Position numbers and translations under genes: made by a program. From contig KL569453.1 in assembly GCA_000715685.1 (NCBI GenBank), forward strand, positions 7,861 to 16,114: a stretch of DNA of 8,254 nt, in the 5' to 3' direction. Below the pieces are notes generated by a model. It did no database searches. It saw nothing but the letters and a program-made list of their open reading frames with translations, and was not told the DNA's origin. This DNA comes from Streptomyces lilacinus. Lineage in GTDB: Bacteria > Actinomycetota > Actinomycetes > Streptomycetales > Streptomycetaceae. Shown one piece after another: positions 5,321-8,254 of the stretch (position 1 is its first letter; each line of letters begins with the position of its first letter).

Positions 5321-5757
5321 CACAGCCACCTTTCGCCCGGAGCCGTCACAATGGCCCACACCGACTTACCGATACCGCGTCGCGTCCGCACGCCCCAACG
5401 TGCTGAGTACGCCTTAACCAGGGTCAGCCCCCGGCCGCCCGCGTCGTCATGTGCCCGCATCGTGGGCGGCGTCTCGTCCGCGTCGTCCACCGCGATGCGC
5501 ACACCTCCGGCCCCGCGACAGAAGGACGTCTCGATCTCCTCCCGGCCCGCAGGGGTCTGAGCGTGCACGACAGCGTTCGTGACCAGCTCCGACAGCACCG
5601 CCACAGCCGGCTCCTCTACCGTCTGCAGTCCCCAGTCGTTCAGGGCCGACCGCAGCGCAGCGCGCGCCATACGCACCGACTGCGGGTGACAGGGCCACTG
5701 CTGAACTCGTCGCGTGTCGGCATCGCATAGTCTCGGCAAGCTCTTAGTACCGCTCAC
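5320..5757 (-). CDS. RsbW-like ATP-binding protein (GHKL fold, anti-sigma/serine kinase type)
   Basis: The 145-residue protein matches the single-domain HATPase proteins abundant in Streptomyces. WPCHPQSVRMARAALRSAL (residues 21-39) is the usual N-terminal helix. ELVTNAVVHA (57-66) is the N-box, with Glu57 and Asn61 for magnesium and ATP. VRIAVDDADETPP (86-98) corresponds to the G1 region, and GGRGLTLV (107-114) to the G2 glycine loop. Family members bind ATP and often act as anti-sigma factors or phosphorylate anti-anti-sigma proteins. The GTG at 5757-5755 is chosen because homology-like sequence begins just after it. GAAGGA lies 12 nt upstream, a rather long spacing. The open frame to 5889 crosses a hairpin and is unlikely to be translated. 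It lies between an XRE regulator and a 67-aa partner gene. Its target is unknown. Confidence 0.85.
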   Translation of the reverse strand: MSGTKSLPRLCDADTRRVQQWPCHPQSVRMARAALRSALNDWGLQTVEEPAVAVLSELVTNAVVHAQTPAGREEIETSFCRGAGGVRIAVDDADETPPTMRAHDDAGGRGLTLVKAYSARWGVRTRRGIGKSVWAIVTAPGERWL

Positions 5758-5788
5758 AGGTCTCGACCGTCCTTCGAGAGCACGGGTA

Positions 5789-5803
5789 AGTGACTCGAGT
5801 GAC
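5789..5803. repeat. Short direct repeat upstream of the ATP-binding protein gene
   Basis: AGTGAC occurs twice with a 9-bp period (5789-5794 and 5798-5803), and the central ACTCGAGT is palindromic. CGAGTGACG at 5796-5804 is identical to nine bases of the O1 arm at 2110-2118. It lies about 30-50 bp before the GTG start and may be a regulator site. Confidence 0.35.
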
Positions 5804-5824
5804 GGTAGGGCTCCAAACGGCGGT

Positions 5825-5849
5825 GGACCCGGAAAAAAATTCCGGGTCC
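5825..5849 (-). terminator. Hairpin terminator of the XRE regulator gene
   Basis: GGACCCGGAA and TTCCGGGTCC form a perfect 10-bp stem with a five-base homopolymer loop (A on the plus strand, T on the minus). It lies 24 nt after the regulator's stop codon and before the start of the next gene. It should separate the two transcription units, at least partly. No T-tract follows the stem. Confidence 0.6.
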
Positions 5850-5872
5850 GAGGAAGTCGCCTGTCTGAGCCG

Positions 5873-7096
5873 CTACTTGACGGCCCCAAGCTTCACGGCA
5901 AGGTCGTGGACGCTCCGCTGACGCGTCTTCTTCGCAAGACGCCGGGCAAGATCACGTGCCATGTCGTGAGCGCGCATCTGCTCAGGCGCAGTCGTGTAAG
6001 CCCGCTTGAGGTACTTCACCGCGTCCTCGACCTGGTTGCTCTCACCATAGGCACGCGCCATGTCCAGATTTAGGCGTGCCTGACGCTCAGGAGGCAGACC
6101 GGCTGCCAGGCGATCGGCCTTCGCCTGTGAGGCAAGATCAACTGCAGCGTCAATGCGTTCGAACTCGAGAGCGGTGGCCAACCGGTGGATCTGGACGTTT
6201 GCCGGACCGAACGAAGTCCACATCTCGTTCTCATCGCTGCCCAGTCGATCGGCAGCCTCCTGGGCTTTGCTCAGCATCCGTTGAGTCAAGCGTTCGTCAC
6301 GCATACGGGCGGCCGCTACGGCGCCGTTGAGAAATAGCGTGCCATAGACGGACAAGGCAGCCGGCGACGATGTCCACCAGCTCGCGGCAACATCATCTGC
6401 CGCATCCAGGGTGACGCTTACGGCATCCTCGGCATGTCCAGCCCCTAGCTGGACGTGGGCAACACCGCGTCGCAGGGACAGTGTCACTTCCGGGTCGCCG
6501 AGCTCACTCGCAACGATGTCGCCCTGGTCGACGGCGGCCCACGCCAAATTCGTCTCGCCGAGCTTCCGGAGAAAAACGGCCGCTAGGTGCAGAGCCAAGG
6601 CGAACTGCCTCTGAGCCCGTGTTCTTGCAAGGCCTGTCTCGTGGCTGTGCACCGCCAGGCGCGCGTCAGCCAGTAGGCCAGGAAGCACCTCACCTAGCCG
6701 TGCGTACTCAGATGCTTGATAGGTGTTCCATGCTCGATCGACTTCCACCTCAAGCCGCTCAAGGCGAGGTACGTCCCGGTTGTCGAATAAGCGGCCGGAC
6801 AGCCTTCGCGACTGCATGAGCGCGACGCGGATCGCCGGCACGCTGCCGCGAGAGTCACCCTGATCAGCAAGCAGCGTCGGCGAGCCCTGCAGATCTTCCA
6901 GGTGGACGCGCAGGGCGTCTGCAAGGTCGGTCTGAGTCTTGATCGAGTTCACCGGAATGCGGTCTGACTCCACCCTGTACACCCAGTCTTCCGACCGGTT
7001 CAGCAGCTGTCCCAGCTCCCGTTGGAGCAGCCCCCGCCGCTCCCGATAGAACCGGACGCGCTGACCAAACGTCAGATGATCGGTCATCCCGCGCAT
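5873..7096 (-). CDS. XRE-type HTH regulator with TPR-like C-terminal domain
   Basis: The 407-residue protein has an N-terminal helix-turn-helix at about residues 10-70. It contains FGQRVRFYRERRGLLQREL, the recognition-helix region RSEDWVYRVESDRIPVN, and ALRVHLEDLQG. The rest, about 85-400, is helical with Ala/Leu-rich repeats. The clearest TPR-like unit is at 343-376 (RLNLDMARAYGESNQVEDAVKYLKRAY). This architecture is common in Streptomyces, often next to small ATP-binding proteins or DUF397-type genes, and is thought to control development or antibiotic genes. No DUF397 partner is seen here. The start has GGGGAGGG about 6 nt upstream. An ATG three codons on is possible. It is divergent from the Nudix gene, and a 10-bp hairpin follows its stop. 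The TPR part probably senses a peptide or protein partner. Confidence 0.87.
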   Translation of the reverse strand: MRGMTDHLTFGQRVRFYRERRGLLQRELGQLLNRSEDWVYRVESDRIPVNSIKTQTDLADALRVHLEDLQGSPTLLADQGDSRGSVPAIRVALMQSRRLSGRLFDNRDVPRLERLEVEVDRAWNTYQASEYARLGEVLPGLLADARLAVHSHETGLARTRAQRQFALALHLAAVFLRKLGETNLAWAAVDQGDIVASELGDPEVTLSLRRGVAHVQLGAGHAEDAVSVTLDAADDVAASWWTSSPAALSVYGTLFLNGAVAAARMRDERLTQRMLSKAQEAADRLGSDENEMWTSFGPANVQIHRLATALEFERIDAAVDLASQAKADRLAAGLPPERQARLNLDMARAYGESNQVEDAVKYLKRAYTTAPEQMRAHDMARDLARRLAKKTRQRSVHDLAVKLGAVK

Positions 7097-7202
7097 CGTC
7101 GCCCTCCCCTGGCTACGTCATGTCGAGTGTCACACGGCATGTGGGGCGACGATAGGCGAGACCAGGTGTCAGCTCGCGGTCCACCCTTCGTAGGCTCGGG
7201 GC
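7097..7202. promoter_or_regulatory. Divergent promoter region between the XRE and Nudix genes
   Basis: The 106-bp gap must hold promoters for both genes. For the Nudix gene, TAGGCT at 7191-7196 ends 6 nt before the ATG and could be the -10 box of a leaderless transcript, consistent with the absence of a spaced ribosome site. No good -35 was found. A GTGT-C-ACAC dyad at 7127-7135, just upstream of the XRE gene, is a possible regulator site. Confidence 0.4.
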
Positions 7203-7673
7203 ATGACCGAGACCGAGCAGGAACGCCGGATGGCCCGCCCGCGCATGGCAGCAGGCGCAGTGTTCTTCAACGAACAGGGACACGTGCTGTTGGTCCGCCC
7301 GTCGTACAAGCCAAAGTGGGAGATTCCCGGCGGGTACATCGAGGTAGGCGAGTCTCCCCTTGCCGCCTGCATGCGCGAGGTCCAAGAAGAACTGGGCATC
7401 TCTCCCAATATCGGCCCCCTCCTAGTCGTCGACTGGGCCCCGAACCCCGCTGAGGGTGACAAGGTTCTTTACGTCTTTGACGGTGGCGAGCTGAGCCCGG
7501 AAGAGACTGCCTCGATCAACCTTGCAGCGGATGAACTGTTGGCGGCGGAGTTCCACCGGGCTGACGCCATTGATGAACTCCTCATCCCCCGGCTTGCACG
7601 AAGGGTGAAGCGTGCGATCAAGGCTCGAGCCGAAGCCCACCCGCAGTACCTCGAGCAGGGAGAGCCCGTATAG
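7203..7673 (+). CDS. Nudix hydrolase
   Basis: The 156-residue protein has a complete Nudix box at residues 44-66 with all consensus residues. Gly44 is followed after five residues by Glu50, then after seven by Arg58-Glu59, with Glu62, Glu63, Gly65 and Ile66. These bind divalent metal and carry out hydrolysis of a nucleoside diphosphate linked to another group. The strand before the box (AAGAVFFNEQGHVLLVRPSYKP, 16-37) and the IPGGY turn are typical. The tail (131-156) is helical and charged. The substrate cannot be predicted. The ATG at 7203 has no properly spaced ribosome site but follows a possible -10 box, so it may be leaderless. The pSAM2 immunity protein Pif contains a Nudix motif, so an element-linked role is possible. 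The gene is 4 kb from the transfer genes and may simply be chromosomal. Confidence 0.9.
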   Translation: MTETEQERRMARPRMAAGAVFFNEQGHVLLVRPSYKPKWEIPGGYIEVGESPLAACMREVQEELGISPNIGPLLVVDWAPNPAEGDKVLYVFDGGELSPEETASINLAADELLAAEFHRADAIDELLIPRLARRVKRAIKARAEAHPQYLEQGEPV

Positions 7674-7754
7674 CCGAAGGCCTCGAGGAAGCGGGCAGAG
7701 CTTGGGGGCCACAGCCGGGACGTACCCTGTCCGCATGGCGAATCAGTACGTAGA

Positions 7755-7774
7755 AGGGGCGCGCCAGCGCCCCT
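7755..7774 (+). terminator. Hairpin terminator candidate after the Nudix gene
   Basis: AGGGGCGC and GCGCCCCT form a perfect 8-bp stem with a GCCA loop, 81 nt past the Nudix stop. There is no T-tract. It is the only strong stem between the Nudix gene and the opposing symporter terminator. Confidence 0.45.
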
Positions 7775-7947
7775 GCGGGGTGGCCGGCCCTGCCGCCCCG
7801 GGAGTCGCCGCGAGGGACGAGTCGAGGACGATCGGAGCGCATCAGTGAACGAGTTTCCGCAGGTCAGCGCCAAACGACCCTATGCGTATGAAGCTCCGGC
7901 ATCGTAGACGGAGCAGTGGCCCCGTGCGGCCGCAGAAGCAAAAGGAA

Positions 7948-7975
7948 GCCCCCGAACTCCGAGGAGTTCGGGGGC
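7948..7975 (-). terminator. Rho-independent terminator of the symporter gene
   Basis: GCCCCCGAACTC and GAGTTCGGGGGC form a perfect 12-bp stem with a CGAG loop. It lies 14 nt after the symporter stop codon. On the minus strand it is followed by TTCCTTTTGC, a T-rich tail. It is the best intrinsic terminator in the window. Confidence 0.8.
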
Positions 7976-7989
7976 ACATGCTCGTAGCC

Positions 7990-8237
7990 TTACGCGGCAG
8001 CCAAGGCTGGCTGCGGCTCGTTCTCAGCCTCGAGCTTCGAACCGTCCGCCGTCCTGTACTTGTCGCGGTCGAGGATTCCCTCTTGTGCCGCCACCAGCAA
8101 CGTGCATACTGATTGTCCAGCAACGTTCGTCGCGGTCCTCATCATGTCCACGATCGGGTCGATGGCCAGCAGCAGACCCACGCCGGCCATCGGCAGGCCC
8201 AGCGTCGACAGGGTCAGGGTCAGCATGACCGTGGCGC
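7990..8237 (-). CDS. Dicarboxylate/amino acid:cation symporter (DAACS family), C-terminal fragment
   Basis: About 81 C-terminal residues are present. The 5' part is lost at the contig end. The fragment carries the family's last hairpin and transmembrane helix 8: TLSTLGLPMAGVGLLLAIDP followed by IVDMMRTATNVAGQ. In the archaeal homologue GltPh the equivalent residues Asp390, Asp394, Arg397 and Asn401 bind sodium and the substrate's acidic group. Here the two Asp, the Arg and the Asn occur at the same spacing, so the site looks intact. A hydrophilic cytoplasmic tail ends in LAAA. The full protein would normally be over 400 residues and import C4-dicarboxylates or acidic amino acids with sodium or protons. 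Real sequence stops at about 8237, so residues read beyond that are adaptor. A strong terminator follows the stop. Confidence 0.86.
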
Positions 8238-8254
8238 CTGTCTCTTATACACAT
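8238..8254. other. Nextera transposase adaptor contamination
   Basis: CTGTCTCTTATACACAT is the first 17 bases of the reverse complement of the 19-bp Tn5 mosaic end used in Nextera libraries. It ends exactly at the window edge and interrupts a conserved transporter gene. Translated on the minus strand it gives the familiar artefact peptide MCIRDR. It is not genomic. Confidence 0.96.

Larger units (their letters stand above)
7674..7989. other. Intergenic region between Nudix and symporter genes
   Basis: These 316 bp separate two convergent genes and contain two hairpins (7755-7774 and 7948-7975). A 37-codon frame from 7736 has no ribosome site and is crossed by the first hairpin. A TACCCT -10-like hexamer at 7723-7728 precedes it, but coding is not supported. 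Nothing else was recognised. Confidence 0.5.

Noticed and set aside
5825..5849. GACCCGGA octamers as TraB recognition repeats (transfer locus)
   Set aside because: The word resembles the pSVH1 recognition octamer, but it occurs once per arm of a hairpin, not as tandem direct repeats, and lies just after a gene end, so a terminator is simpler.
5758..5889. Upstream extension of the ATP-binding protein to 189 residues
   Set aside because: It would overlap the XRE gene's end and translate through the 5825-5849 hairpin. Family-like sequence begins only near residue 20 of the shorter form.
7736..7848. 37-codon plus-strand frame (MANQYVEGA...) after the Nudix gene
   Set aside because: It has no ribosome site, is crossed by a perfect hairpin and has Ala/Gly/Pro-rich composition. 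A possible -10 hexamer alone is not enough.
8024..8254. Minus-strand open frame starting MCIRDR at the right edge
   Set aside because: The start and first residues are encoded by adaptor sequence, and the rest is a shadow of the symporter frame.
1..8254. CRISPR array, tRNA/rRNA gene, insertion sequence or att site
   Set aside because: No regularly spaced repeats, cloverleaf or CCA-type end, transposase, or long direct repeat pair was found when reading both strands. The element boundaries are therefore outside the window or not recognisable here.

Overview
The window looks like a contig end from a draft Streptomyces (or close relative) genome. It is GC-rich with strong G/C third-position bias, has GTG starts and purine-rich Shine-Dalgarno sites, and its gene families are characteristic of Streptomyces accessory DNA. 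The last 17 bases are Nextera transposase adaptor, not genome.

Left part (1-2949): the transfer and control segment of an actinomycete integrative and conjugative element (AICE, pSAM2/SLP1 type). A minus-strand operon runs from an OB-fold-like SCO3933-type protein (1697-2050) into a membrane-anchored FtsK/TraB DNA translocase (393-1697), a 64-aa membrane protein (206-400), a 37-aa zinc-ribbon microprotein (79-192) and the first codons of another gene cut by the left edge. A GntR/HutC repressor (2200-2949) reads the other way. The divergent promoter region holds two copies of an 18-bp dyad, 51 bp apart. Each covers or abuts a candidate -10 box, so the repressor probably controls both itself and transfer. 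Integrase, excisionase, replication initiator and att sites are not in view.

Middle part (2950-5116): about 500 bp of noncoding DNA with large GC hairpins. Then comes a foreign-looking, lower-GC gene for a DsbA-fold protein with no signal peptide and a CPHS site in place of CPHC (3467-4027). It converges on a small two-helix membrane protein gene (4095-4301). A 96-aa acidic protein of unknown function follows (4445-4735). About 250 bp of unusually dense, partly mutually exclusive inverted repeats then lie in a noncoding gap (4812-5066).

Right part (5117-8254): a minus-strand set of an XRE-type HTH regulator with TPR-like C-terminus (5873-7096), an RsbW-like ATP-binding protein (5320-5757) and a translationally coupled 67-aa protein (5117-5320). 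A Nudix hydrolase (7203-7673) diverges from them. A strong terminator and the C-terminal end of a dicarboxylate/amino acid:cation symporter (7990-8237) follow, and that gene is broken by the contig end and adaptor.

Most worth following: the CPHS DsbA-like protein, the structured noncoding block, the paired operator region, and the adaptor that creates a false protein at the right edge.
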